Source: WTGU01 sp965200925
Lineage (GTDB): Bacteria > Pseudomonadota > Alphaproteobacteria > UBA828
DNA length: 64,000 bases
Reading direction: 5' to 3'
Assembly (NCBI GenBank): GCA_965200925.1
Contig: OZ241738.1
Location: 1,054,001-1,118,000, forward strand
Positions 33,927 to 42,246 of this stretch are shown one piece after another. The position numbers were made by a program, and so were the translations under genes. The notes under the pieces are model-generated. The model did no database searches. It saw nothing but the letters and a program-made list of their open reading frames with translations, and was not told the DNA's origin. The stretch's first letter is position 1; each line of letters starts with the position of its first letter.

Positions 33927-34909
33927 GATGCGGCCTCCTGGCGTTCCGGCATGCCGAGTTCGCCGCGGAAATCGCGGATCAGTCGCGCCAACCCCTGCGA
34001 GAGCGTAACGCGCGGAATCCATCCGAGCAGTCGGCGTGCGCGCGACGGATCGCCGCAGAAGCGCGAAACGTCGAAGGATCGCGGCGGCGCCTGTACGATG
34101 GGTGCTCCGGTTCCGGCGAGTTCCACGGCCAGCGCCGCAACCTTGCCGAGCGTAAGCGGACAGCCCGTGAGCAGGTGGGTCGGCGGCGGCTCTTCTCCAC
34201 CGGTCAATACGCGGATGAGCGACGCAATCCCGCGGACCGCGTCGTCGATATGGGTGAAGTCGAAGGTGTGGTCCGCGCCCTCCACGCGTAGAGTATCGCC
34301 CATTACGGCGTTCCATGCGAATGCCGGGACGACGCGGTCCGCATGATCTCGCGTGCTGCCATAGACATTGGAAAGCCTGACGACCGCGGTCCGCAGCCCG
34401 TCGTCCCGGGCCGCCCTGACGAGCCGTTCACCCTCGACCTTTGTGCGTCCATAGACGTTGATGGGGCGAAGCGGCGCATCCTCGGCGACGGGGAGGCTGT
34501 CGGGTTGCCCATAGACCTCGCGACTGCTGGCGAAGACGATCCAAGGCCGACGCTTCTGGCTCCTGGCCGCCGCAATGACGTTGCACAACCCGCCGATATT
34601 GACCTCCCGACAGGTTTCCGGGTCGCGCTCTCCCCATACGACGCGGGAAACCGCGGCAAGGTGGACGATGCCGTGCCGCCCGGTCACGACCTGCCGGACG
34701 CGCTGTGCGTCCCGCACATCGCCTGCCTCGCCACCCGTTCCTCTGATATCCAGTCCTGCGACATCCGCCCCGAGCCCTTCGAGGGTCGCCCGAAGGGCGC
34801 TTCCGACCAGCCCTTCCGAGCCGGTAATCAGTATCCGGCGGTTTATCCGCTGATCCTTCGGTGTGGCGGCTTCAGCCTCGGTGGCTTGTCGAGGCCGCGT
34901 GCCTTCCAA
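33923..34909 (-). CDS. NAD-dependent nucleotide-sugar epimerase/dehydratase
   Basis: Extended SDR of 328 residues. The NAD-binding motif ITGSEGLVGSAL is at about residues 28-39, the FASSREVYG segment near 125, and the YGRTK active-site Tyr/Lys near 152. It resembles UDP-glucose 4-epimerase and related nucleotide-sugar enzymes, which would make the donor for the fused glycosyltransferase encoded next. The N-terminal 24 residues are low in complexity and the true start may lie inside. It overlaps the preceding small gene by 67 bases and the following gene by four. Confidence 0.88.
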   Translation of the reverse strand: MEGTRPRQATEAEAATPKDQRINRRILITGSEGLVGSALRATLEGLGADVAGLDIRGTGGEAGDVRDAQRVRQVVTGRHGIVHLAAVSRVVWGERDPETCREVNIGGLCNVIAAARSQKRRPWIVFASSREVYGQPDSLPVAEDAPLRPINVYGRTKVEGERLVRAARDDGLRTAVVRLSNVYGSTRDHADRVVPAFAWNAVMGDTLRVEGADHTFDFTHIDDAVRGIASLIRVLTGGEEPPPTHLLTGCPLTLGKVAALAVELAGTGAPIVQAPPRSFDVSRFCGDPSRARRLLGWIPRVTLSQGLARLIRDFRGELGMPERQEAAS

Positions 34910-35028
34910 TAACGCTCGTTGTTGGGATTCAATTGATTCGCGCGGTTGTCGCGCTGCTTCTCTTGGAGCGTCTGCTGCTTCTCTTGGAGCGTCTTAAGCC
35001 TGTTCGGGTGTTCCAGTTTCCGTGTCAT
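34843..35028 (-). CDS. Small basic protein with QLNPNNERYW motif
   Basis: A 61-residue Gln/Arg/Lys-rich protein, function unknown. A good ribosome site (GAGGA, six bases from the ATG) precedes it. The C-terminal half, ANQLNPNNERYWKARGLDKP, resembles a motif that I recall from small uncharacterised proteobacterial proteins. Two adjacent seven-residue units, LQEKQQT and LQEKQRD, come from an exact DNA duplication. It is the first reading frame of the cassette and overlaps the epimerase start in another frame. Confidence 0.55.
   Translation of the reverse strand: MTRKLEHPNRLKTLQEKQQTLQEKQRDNRANQLNPNNERYWKARGLDKPPRLKPPHRRISG
34953..34994. repeat. Exact 21-bp tandem duplication
   Basis: The 21-base unit at 34953-34973 is repeated without change at 34974-34994, adding seven residues to the small basic protein. 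The identity of the two copies points to a recent event. Confidence 0.85.
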
Positions 35029-35121
35029 GGTTGTCCTCGCCCATATCGAAGTATGGATCAGGACTGCGCGTCCCCCGTAAGCGCAGGGGTAGCCATGAGG
35101 AGACAGGCACCGAGCACGCAG

Positions 35122-35310
35122 TCATTGAAACGATAGCACGATGCCGAGAGCCGATGCAAGGACCGCACCGACGATCACGCCCGGCTAGGCGCCCTGCACG
35201 ATCATCACCGCTTGGCAGACGTCCGATTTCGTGACCGCCGACCGCTCCAGGCGGTCGAGGCGGTCCATGAGAGCCGTGCACTGCGAGTCCGTCATCGTCC
35301 GATCGTCCAT
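35122..35310 (-). pseudogene. Small membrane-protein gene interrupted by an in-frame TAG
   Basis: From the ATG at 35310 the frame encodes MDDRTMTDSQCTALMDRLDR, then AVTKSDVCQAVMIVQGA and a TAG at 35185-35187. The same frame continues past the TAG as PGVIVGAVLASALGIVLSFQ, a good membrane anchor, to a TGA at 35122-35124. Short coiled coil plus C-terminal membrane segment is the plan of the other small TKADL-type proteins in this window. A nonsense mutation is the simplest reading; amber readthrough is possible. If translation ends at the TAG, a 41-residue soluble remnant results. Confidence 0.5.
35130..35159 (-). promoter_or_regulatory. Candidate promoter of the small protein-epimerase-fusion cassette
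   Basis: On the minus strand TTGCAT at 35159-35154 and TATCGT at 35135-35130 are separated by 18 bases, upstream of the first cassette gene with a leader of about 95 bases. Both boxes match the consensus only partly. The same bases would code for the tail of the small protein at 35122-35310 if its amber codon were read through. Confidence 0.3.
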
Positions 35311-35407
35311 GGCCGGCCCCTTAAGAAGCCGGGGAAAGGGCGCTTGTCCATCGGGGGTCGAGGGGATAGGGTGAGGCGATGCAGCCAAGACGAGGCGGGG
35401 GCGTCTG

Positions 35408-35647
35408 ATGAGCGAGCGCGTGGTCGCGCGGGCGGAGCCGTTCGAGGTGGCGCTCGTGGCCGGGAAGAAATATGCGTGGTGCGCCTGCGGCCGCAGCGGC
35501 AAGCAGCCGTTCTGTGACGGCGCCCATAAGGATACCGCAATCCGCCCCGTCGTCTTCACGGCTGAAAAGAGCGAGACCGCATGGCTCTGCGGCTGCAAGC
35601 GGACCGGGAGCGAGCCACGCTGCGACGGAACGCACAACGCCCTCTGA
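35408..35647 (+). CDS. Double CDGSH iron-sulfur protein
   Basis: A 79-residue protein with two CDGSH-type [2Fe-2S] motifs, CACGRSGKQPFCDGAH at about residues 26-41 and CGCKRTGSEPRCDGTH at about 61-76. Each supplies three Cys and one His. Bacterial tandem CDGSH proteins of this size are probably electron-transfer or iron/redox-sensing proteins, with no fixed pathway. Its 3' end overlaps the predicted lipoprotein gene. Confidence 0.93.
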   Translation: MSERVVARAEPFEVALVAGKKYAWCACGRSGKQPFCDGAHKDTAIRPVVFTAEKSETAWLCGCKRTGSEPRCDGTHNAL

Positions 35648-36162
35648 TCGGCCTGCTCCCGCTCCTCGCGCTCGTCGGCTGCGGGGTGTTCGAGGATGAG
35701 CGGCCGCTCCCCTGCCCCGGCGTCGCCGTCCCGGAGCGGGCGCGGGTGCTGACGCTCTACCGCGACGGTCCCGGACGCGACCTTTCGGACGTGGCCTTCG
35801 AGATGGCGCTCTCCGTCCCCGCCGCGCGCTGCGACTACGCGGTGGGCGACGACGGGAGCGGCGTCGTCGAGTCGGCACTCGTCGTCGCCGTCCAGGGAAC
35901 GCGCGGGCCCGCGGCCGAGACCGACCGCGTGCGCGCGCCCTTCTTCGTCGCCGTCGTGGGCCCGGCGGGGCGCATCCTCGCCAAGGAGGTTTTTTCGGCC
36001 GACTTGGCGTTTGACGAAACCGCCGCGGGGGTGCAGGCGACCCAGGCGATCGAACAGCGCATCCCGCTCAGCGCCGCCGCTCAGGGGCCCGCTTACACCG
36101 TCCATGTCGGCTTCCAGCTCACGCGCGCCCAGCTCGAGGACGCGCGGCGCGCGGAGGAATGA
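35581..36162 (+). CDS. Predicted lipoprotein
   Basis: A 193-residue protein of unknown function. The N-terminus contains a signal with the lipobox LVGC at about residues 31-34 after the hydrophobic LIGLLPLLA. The body has several short beta-type segments and no recognised domain. The ATG at 35581 is the only ordinary start before the signal, which means the gene overlaps the CDGSH gene by 67 bases and the signal has a long basic N-region. A CTG at 35644, touching the CDGSH stop, would give a more typical signal peptide. Confidence 0.7.
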   Translation: MALRLQADRERATLRRNAQRPLIGLLPLLALVGCGVFEDERPLPCPGVAVPERARVLTLYRDGPGRDLSDVAFEMALSVPAARCDYAVGDDGSGVVESALVVAVQGTRGPAAETDRVRAPFFVAVVGPAGRILAKEVFSADLAFDETAAGVQATQAIEQRIPLSAAAQGPAYTVHVGFQLTRAQLEDARRAEE

Positions 36163-36168
36163 GCGGGC

Positions 36169-37044
36169 CTACGCCGCCAAGCCCATCTGCGCCACGGTGG
36201 CGCGCACGAGCGGGCTCTCCGGATCGCGCAGTTGGTGCGCCATGGTGAAGTGGTCGAAGCCGGGCAGCTCGAGCCGCCGCAGCGGATAGCCCCGCGCCTC
36301 CCACAGGGCGGCCATGGCGTCGGCTTGGCGCGCGTATTCCTCCGATTCGACGATGCCTGACACGAGCGTCAGCGGGGCCGGATTCGGATAACGCTGGGAC
36401 ACCGGGCTGTTCCGCCGCGCCTCCGCCGCGTCCATGCCGAGCGTGTCGTTCAGGTAGCAGAGGCGGATCGGCTCCAGGTCGTAGAGGCCCGAGAGCGACA
36501 CCCCGCCCTTGACCAGATCGGCGGGCAGCCCGGCGCCGAATGCCGCCCAGTCCGTCGCCAGCAGCATGGCGACGAGATGGCCCCCGGCCGACTGCCCGAT
36601 GGCGTGGATGCGCGCGGGGTCGCTGCCGAAATCCGCGGCGTTGCGCCACACCCAGGCGGCGGCGGCGCGCGCCTGGCGGACGATCTCGTCCATGCGGTGG
36701 TCGGGCGCCAAGCCGTAGCCGATCACGACGGTGGTCACGCCGTGCGGGCGGAAGCCCTCGGCGACGAAGCTGTCGTGCTTCCGGTCGAGGGAATACCAGT
36801 AGCCGCCGTGGATCATGATCTGGATCGGCGCGCCTTCGTCCGCCGCCGGGAACACGTCCAGACGCTCGACCGGAAGATCGCCGTAGGGCACGTCCAGCCG
36901 GGCGGGAAGCGACTCGCGGGTCTCGGCGCTCCAGGCCCGCCATGCGGCGAAATGGTCGCCGTAATGGGGGATGCGCGCGCGGTTGTTGTACTGCGCATCG
37001 AGCGCGGCCCGGTCGTAGCCGCGATAAATCACCTCTCCCGCCAT
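36169..37044 (-). CDS. Alpha/beta hydrolase, kynurenine formamidase/BD-FAE type
   Basis: A 291-residue hydrolase of the esterase/lipase-like fold. The oxyanion-hole motif is IHGGYW near residue 79, the nucleophile elbow is GQSAGGH near 149, and a late His is in GFDHFTMAH near 266. The N-terminus YNNRARIPHYGDHFAAWRAW is typical of formamidase-like members. Whether the substrate is N-formylkynurenine or another amide or ester is open; no kyn genes are nearby. Confidence 0.85.
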   Translation of the reverse strand: MAGEVIYRGYDRAALDAQYNNRARIPHYGDHFAAWRAWSAETRESLPARLDVPYGDLPVERLDVFPAADEGAPIQIMIHGGYWYSLDRKHDSFVAEGFRPHGVTTVVIGYGLAPDHRMDEIVRQARAAAAWVWRNAADFGSDPARIHAIGQSAGGHLVAMLLATDWAAFGAGLPADLVKGGVSLSGLYDLEPIRLCYLNDTLGMDAAEARRNSPVSQRYPNPAPLTLVSGIVESEEYARQADAMAALWEARGYPLRRLELPGFDHFTMAHQLRDPESPLVRATVAQMGLAA

Positions 37045-37117
37045 CTCGCCCTCCTTGCCGCGACGGTGCCGGCCGCTACATTACGCGGCCGGGAACGCGC
37101 GCGCGAGGAGGGGGGAA

Positions 37118-37690
37118 ATGCGGCGAGCATGGTGCTTCTCGCGGGCGGCCGCCGGGGCGGCGACGCTGGCGCTGGCCGCGTGGGCCGGGGCAGTGCCTGC
37201 GCGGAGCGCCGACATCGGCGGGCCGTTCGCGCTGATCGACCACACCGGGCGGGCGGTCACGGAGGCCGACTACGCCGGCCGCCACCTGCTGGTCTATTTC
37301 GGCTACGCCACCTGCCCGGACGTCTGCCCGACCGAGCTGCTGGTCATCGGCCAGGCCATGGACGAGCTCGGCCCGCTCGCGGACCGGGTCCAGCCCCTCT
37401 TCGTCACGGTCGATCCGGCCAGGGACAGCGCCGCCGCCCTCGCCGATTACGTCCCGTCGTTCCACCCCCGGCTGGTGGGCCTGACCGGGGACGAGGCGCG
37501 GGTCCGGGCGGCGGCCAAGGCCTACCGCGTCTATTACCGCCTGCACGAGCCGGACGAAGACGGCGCCTATCTCGTGGACCACACCTCCTACACCTACCTC
37601 ATGGCCCCCGACGGCGAATACCTCACCCACTTCGTGTACGGCCAGGGGCCGGAGAAGATGGCCGAGATCGTTCGCCGGCATCTGGAGTGA
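37118..37690 (+). CDS. SCO1/SenC family protein
   Basis: A 190-residue exported copper chaperone/thioredoxin-fold protein for assembly of the CuA site of cytochrome c oxidase. The copper ligands are the Cys pair in CPDVCP near residue 68 and the His in VDHTSYTYLM near 155. A signal peptide occupies about residues 1-31. The start at 37118 follows a strong G-rich ribosome site. No oxidase genes are adjacent. Confidence 0.92.
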   Translation: MRRAWCFSRAAAGAATLALAAWAGAVPARSADIGGPFALIDHTGRAVTEADYAGRHLLVYFGYATCPDVCPTELLVIGQAMDELGPLADRVQPLFVTVDPARDSAAALADYVPSFHPRLVGLTGDEARVRAAAKAYRVYYRLHEPDEDGAYLVDHTSYTYLMAPDGEYLTHFVYGQGPEKMAEIVRRHLE

Positions 37691-37712
37691 GACTTCCGGT
37701 GCGCCATGAAAA

Positions 37713-39830
37713 CTACCCGTCGCGCGGGGGCGGCAGGGCGATCGCGAAATTGCCGTAGGGATCGACCGAGAGGGTCTGTTCCGGGTGCACCACGGCCGTC
37801 GCGACCTCCATGTCGACCACGGCCGGCCCTTCGATGCGGTTTCCGGGGCGGAGCCGCGCGCCGTCGTAGACAGGGGTCTCGACGCGACGCTCCCACGCCG
37901 CCCAATAGACCGGGCGGGACGGGCGCCGGGCGGCGGCAGGCGGCACCGCGTCGCCGGTTTCGGCGGCGACCAGCAGGGGTTTCGGGGTCTCGCCGGAAGC
38001 ACGGCAACGGAAGGTGACGATCTCCAGCCGCGCGCCCGGCAGCGCCGCGCCGCGCCCGTAGAGCGCCTCGTAGCGGCGGCGGAACTCCGCGCCCAGCGCG
38101 TCGAGGCCACGCCGGGCCACGCTATCGCCCTCGAGCGCGACCTCCACCTCGTTGATCTGGCCCTTGTGCCGCATGTCGAGGGAGAAGCGGAACCGCCGGT
38201 CCGCGGGCGCCACGCCGTCGGCCGCGAGAGCGGCGTCGCCCTGCGCCTTCAGAGCGGCGAGGACGGCGTCGATGGCGGTGACGTCGAAGGGCGAGCGCAT
38301 GATGTCCACGCGCTCGTGGACGTGCAGCAGGTCCGCCGCCGCCGCGCCGAAGGCGCACCAGACCGAGGCGGTCTCCCGCTGCGGCACGATCACGGTGGAG
38401 ACCCCGAGCTCCCGCGCGAACACCCCGGCATGGGCCGGGCCGGCGCCGCCGAAGGCGAACAGCACGAAATCGCGCGGGTCGTGGCCCTTCTGGATCGTCG
38501 CCTTGCGGATCAGGTCGGCCATCTGGAACTCGACGATACGGGCGATGCCGCTCGCCGTCTCGTCCGGCCCCAAGCCCAGCCGCGCGCCCAACGCCGCCAG
38601 CGCCGCCGCCGCGGCGTCCCTGTCCAGCGCGATGGCGCCGCCCGCGAAATTGTCCGGGTCGAGATAGCCCAGTACCAGATCCGCGTCGGTCACCGTGGGC
38701 ACGGTGCCGCCCCGGCCGTAGCAGACCGGCCCCGGGTCGGCGCCGGCACTCTCCGGCCCTACCCGGAAGGCGCCGGTGGCCTCGTCGATGCGGGCCATGC
38801 TGCCGCCGCCCGCCCCGATCACCTGGATGTCCACCTTGGACAGGTAATATTCGTACTGGTGGACGAGGCTGCGGTAGGAAAAGACGGGCTTGCCGGCGTG
38901 GATGATGCCGACGTCGAAGGAGGTGCCCCCCATGTCGGTGGTGATGACGTTCGGGTAGCCCATCAGCCCGCCGGCGTAGGCAGAGCCGGTGACGCCCGCG
39001 ACCGGGCCGGAATCGAGGGTGAGCAGCGGCGCCTCCATCGCCTTGGCGACCGGGATCGTACCGCCCGCGCACTGCGTGATGTGCAGGGGATGCCGGTAGC
39101 CGAGGCCGCGCGCCCGCTCGTCCACGCGGGCGAGATAGCCGGTGACCAGGGGGCCGATATAGGCGTTGAGCGCCACCGCCGCGGTGCGCTCGTATTCCCC
39201 CCATTTCGGCACCAGGTCGGAGGAGCAGGTGACGAACAGATCGGGCGCGATGGCCTGCGCCATCGCCTTCACGCGGCGCTCGTGGCCGGGCGCGAGGAAG
39301 GACCACAGGAAGCAGATCGCGAGCGCTTCCACTCCCTCCGCGATCAGCCGGCGGATCGCGTGCGCCGCCTCCTCCTCGTTCAGCGCGACGACGACCTTGC
39401 CGAAGCAGTCCACCCGCTCCGACACGCCCTCGATCAGGTATTTCGGGACGATGGGATCGGGCTTGCGGCTCTCCGGTATGTGGACGACGAGGCGGATGTC
39501 GCGGCCCGTGAGGCCGCGCGAGCCACGCATGATGTGGATGACGTCGTTGTGCCCTCTGGTGGTGATCAGGCCCACCTTGACGCCCCTCTTCTGGACGATG
39601 GCGTTGGTGCCGACGGTGGTGCCGTGGGCCAGCACCGCGAAGGCGCGGCAGAGCTCTTCCGGGCGCTTGCCGAGCCTGGCGGCGACGACTTCCAGGGCGG
39701 CGATCAGGCCCTGGGCGAAGTCGGCGGGCGTCGACGGCGCCTTGCCGGCGGTGACGCGGCCGGCCTCGTCCACCACCACGCAGTCGGTGAAGGTGCCGCC
39801 GATGTCGATGCCGCAGAGATAGGCGCTCAC
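37713..39830 (-). CDS. Hydantoinase/oxoprolinase family protein, HyuA type
   Basis: A 705-residue ATP-dependent hydantoinase A/5-oxoprolinase-type subunit. The N-terminus ICGIDIGGTFTDCVVVDEAG is the Hydantoinase_A N-terminal motif. TTDMGGTSFDVG near residue 298 and FAFGGAGPAHAG near 455 are ASKHA-fold phosphate-binding motifs. These enzymes normally pair with a HyuB subunit, but none is next to it. Instead a cyclase-family hydrolase gene lies directly upstream on the same strand, so the two may act on one ring compound. Confidence 0.88.
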   Translation of the reverse strand: MSAYLCGIDIGGTFTDCVVVDEAGRVTAGKAPSTPADFAQGLIAALEVVAARLGKRPEELCRAFAVLAHGTTVGTNAIVQKRGVKVGLITTRGHNDVIHIMRGSRGLTGRDIRLVVHIPESRKPDPIVPKYLIEGVSERVDCFGKVVVALNEEEAAHAIRRLIAEGVEALAICFLWSFLAPGHERRVKAMAQAIAPDLFVTCSSDLVPKWGEYERTAAVALNAYIGPLVTGYLARVDERARGLGYRHPLHITQCAGGTIPVAKAMEAPLLTLDSGPVAGVTGSAYAGGLMGYPNVITTDMGGTSFDVGIIHAGKPVFSYRSLVHQYEYYLSKVDIQVIGAGGGSMARIDEATGAFRVGPESAGADPGPVCYGRGGTVPTVTDADLVLGYLDPDNFAGGAIALDRDAAAAALAALGARLGLGPDETASGIARIVEFQMADLIRKATIQKGHDPRDFVLFAFGGAGPAHAGVFARELGVSTVIVPQRETASVWCAFGAAAADLLHVHERVDIMRSPFDVTAIDAVLAALKAQGDAALAADGVAPADRRFRFSLDMRHKGQINEVEVALEGDSVARRGLDALGAEFRRRYEALYGRGAALPGARLEIVTFRCRASGETPKPLLVAAETGDAVPPAAARRPSRPVYWAAWERRVETPVYDGARLRPGNRIEGPAVVDMEVATAVVHPEQTLSVDPYGNFAIALPPPRDG

Positions 39831-39843
39831 GCGGGGCCTGCCT

Positions 39844-40623
39844 TCAGTCGAACAGCGCGACCGCGCGAGTCCAGCCGCCCGAGGCCGCCTTGATCTTGCA
39901 GGGGAAGCTGGCGACGGTGAAGCCGAAGGCCGGCAGTTCCTCCAGGTGGCGCAGCTTCTCCATGTGGCAATAGGGCGTGTCGATGCCGGCGTAGTGCCCC
40001 TCCCAGATGATCTTCGGGTCGCGCGATTCGAGCCAGCGCGCGCGGGTCTTCGAGAAGGGCGCGTCCCAGCTCCAGCCGTCGATGCCGGTCACGCGCACGC
40101 CCCGCTCGGTCAGGTAACGGGTGGCGTCGCGCCCCATGCCGCAGCCGGAATGGAGGTAGTCGTCGAAGCCATAGCGCGCACCGGCGCGGGTGTTGACCAG
40201 CACGATGTCCATGGGCCGGAGTTCGTAGCCGATGCGGTCGAGCTCGGCCGCTACGTCGCCGGGGGTGGCGACGTAGCCGTCCTCCAGATGGCGGAAGTCG
40301 AGTTTGACGCCGGGCCGGAAGTACCAGTCGAGCGGCATTTCGTCGATCGTGGGCATCCGGTTGCCCCGCGAATCGCGCGAGTTGTAGTGGTAGGGTGCGT
40401 CCATATGGGTGCCGTTGTGGGTCGCGAGTTCGATGAACTCGATCGCCCAGCCCTCGCCGCCCGGCAGCTCTTCCTCCCGCAGGCCGGGGAACAATTCGCA
40501 CATGAGCTTCGCGTTCTCCTTCCCCGTCACGTAGCGGATCGAGGGCCGCATGAAATCCGGGTCCACGACCGTTTCGTTGTCGAGGGGTTGGGAAATGTCG
40601 ACGATCTTCGACGGCAGCTTCAC
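39844..40623 (-). CDS. Cyclase family protein (metal-dependent amidohydrolase-like)
   Basis: A 259-residue member of the cyclase/kynurenine-formamidase-like family. The metal-binding signature HNGTHMDAPYHYN is near residue 78. I chose a GTG start at 40623 because GGGAGGAG lies five bases before it; a further ATG 10 codons upstream lacks such a site. It starts the pair with the HyuA gene, 13 bases apart. The substrate is likely a cyclic or formylated amide or ester, unassigned. Confidence 0.88.
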   Translation of the reverse strand: MKLPSKIVDISQPLDNETVVDPDFMRPSIRYVTGKENAKLMCELFPGLREEELPGGEGWAIEFIELATHNGTHMDAPYHYNSRDSRGNRMPTIDEMPLDWYFRPGVKLDFRHLEDGYVATPGDVAAELDRIGYELRPMDIVLVNTRAGARYGFDDYLHSGCGMGRDATRYLTERGVRVTGIDGWSWDAPFSKTRARWLESRDPKIIWEGHYAGIDTPYCHMEKLRHLEELPAFGFTVASFPCKIKAASGGWTRAVALFD

Positions 40624-40683
40624 CGGGGCTCCTCCCGACGGGGCCGTGGCCATGCGCCGCGCTTCCGGGTTAGGATGGCCTTC

Positions 40684-40902
40684 ATGATCCTGCGCAGCCT
40701 GTTCTGGTCGCTGGCGCGGCGCGCCGCCGCTGATCCGCGGATGCGGAAAAAGGCGGGCCACGCGCTGCGCGTCGTCGACCGGGGGATGGACAAGGCCGCC
40801 GACAAGGTGGCCCGGGTCGCCACGGCCCCGGACCCGGCGCGCGAGGCGGGTCGGATGGTCAGCGACCTGCTCTCGGGCGACGCCGGGCGCAAGCGTCGGT
40901 AG
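40684..40902 (+). CDS. Small basic hypothetical protein
   Basis: A 72-residue basic, helix-rich protein (MILRSLFWSLARRAAADPRM), with an amphipathic N-terminus and DRGMDKAADKVARVA in the middle. No known domain. It is divergent from the cyclase gene, with only 60 bases between, and ends just before the tRNA-Leu genes. Composition and frame use look coding, but there is no independent support. Confidence 0.5.
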   Translation: MILRSLFWSLARRAAADPRMRKKAGHALRVVDRGMDKAADKVARVATAPDPAREAGRMVSDLLSGDAGRKRR

Positions 40903-40919
40903 CGCCGGCGCCGTCGGCT

Positions 40920-41006
<87 letters not shown>

Positions 41007-41014
41007 GGGCACAA

Positions 41015-41101
41015 TGGTGCGGCTGAGAGGACTCGAACCTCCACGGGGTCGCCCCCACAGCGCCCTCAACGCTGCGCGTCTACCTGTTCCGCCACAGCCG
41101 C
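41015..41101 (-). tRNA. tRNA-Leu (anticodon GAG)
   Basis: An 87-base tRNA with encoded CCA at 41017-41015. The anticodon stem CAGCG/CGCTG encloses TTGAGGG, giving GAG and reading CUC and CUU. Acceptor, D and T arms are nearly the same as in the downstream tRNA-Leu, indicating a tandem duplication with anticodon divergence. Confidence 0.95.
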
Positions 41102-41223
41102 GAAGAACCCAGCCCGGAAGACTGCCCACTCCCCGCCTTTTGTCAAGGGCGCGCACGTCGGGGGTTGTCCGGCACGCGGCGGGTGTTACCCTCGCGGCGT
41201 GTCGCAGGCAGACGGAGCGCGCG

Positions 41224-42246
41224 ATGTACAGGACCGGGAACGGAGAAGAGATCTTCGTCATCGACGGGCACACCCATTTCTGGGACGCCTCGCCGGCGAA
41301 CCAGCGCAACATCCACGGCAAGCAGTTCATCGACTGCTTCTACGCCTACCACACCGCGCTCAGCCCCGAGGAACAGGTCTGGCCCAAGGAGAAGTTCGAG
41401 AAATACGACGCGGACACGATGATCCGCGACCTGTTCGTCGACGGCCCCGCCGACATGGCGATCATCCAGCCGACCTACCTCAAGGATTTCTACATAAATG
41501 GCTTCAACACCACCGAGCAAAACGCTGTCATCGCTGGAAAATATCCCGATCGCTTCATCCTGAACGGCGCCTTCGACCCGCGCGACGGCGCGTTGGCGCT
41601 CGAGCGCATCCACGCGCTCAAGGAAACCTACGACATCCGCGGGGTCAAGCTCTACACAGCGGAGTGGCGCGGCGCCTCGCGCGGCTGGCGGCTGAACGAC
41701 GCCGACGCCTACCGCTGCTTCGAACTGTGCGAGAAGCTCGGCATCACCAACATGCACGTCCACAAGGGACCGACCATCACGCCGCTCGCCAAGGACGCCT
41801 TCGATTGCCACGACGTGGACCATGCCGCGACCGATTTTCCCGGCCTGACCTTCATCGTCGAGCATGTCGGGCTGCCGCGCCTCGACGATTTCTGCTGGAT
41901 CGCGGTACAGGAGGCGAATGTCTGGGGCGGCCTCGCGGTGGCGATGCCGTTCATGCACGCGCGCCCGCGCTATTTCGCGGAGGTGATCGCGGAATTGCTG
42001 TTCTGGGTCGGCGAGGACAAGCTGACCTTCGCCAGCGACTACGCCATCTGGACGCCCCGCTGGCTGGTCGAGAAGTTCTGGGCCTTCGAATTGCCCGAGG
42101 ACGTGAAGCGGGAACGGGGCGTCGACCTGACGCCCGAGGTCAAGAAGAAGATCCTGGGGCTCAACGCCGCCCGGCTCTACGACATCGACGTGGACGCGGC
42201 CAGGGCCAGGCTCGAGCGCGAGGCCGGTGCCGCGGCCGCCGAATAG
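41224..42246 (+). CDS. Amidohydrolase family protein (amidohydrolase 2 type)
   Basis: A 340-residue TIM-barrel metal hydrolase. The metal-site HxH is in IDGHTHFWDAS near residue 14, later His in NMHVHKGP near 177 and IVEHVGLPRLDDF near 213, and a final Asp in TFASDYAIWTP near 271. This is the ACMSD/amidohydrolase-2 group, which includes decarboxylases. The next gene is a DUF59 protein overlapping by 20 bases. That pair is known beside actinobacterial propane-monooxygenase operons, but no monooxygenase is here. Confidence 0.88.
   Translation: MYRTGNGEEIFVIDGHTHFWDASPANQRNIHGKQFIDCFYAYHTALSPEEQVWPKEKFEKYDADTMIRDLFVDGPADMAIIQPTYLKDFYINGFNTTEQNAVIAGKYPDRFILNGAFDPRDGALALERIHALKETYDIRGVKLYTAEWRGASRGWRLNDADAYRCFELCEKLGITNMHVHKGPTITPLAKDAFDCHDVDHAATDFPGLTFIVEHVGLPRLDDFCWIAVQEANVWGGLAVAMPFMHARPRYFAEVIAELLFWVGEDKLTFASDYAIWTPRWLVEKFWAFELPEDVKRERGVDLTPEVKKKILGLNAARLYDIDVDAARARLEREAGAAAAE

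Noticed and set aside
31437..34346. Plus-strand frame of about 970 codons over the glycosyltransferase fusion
   Set aside because: Shadow of a gene with intact catalytic motifs on the other strand.
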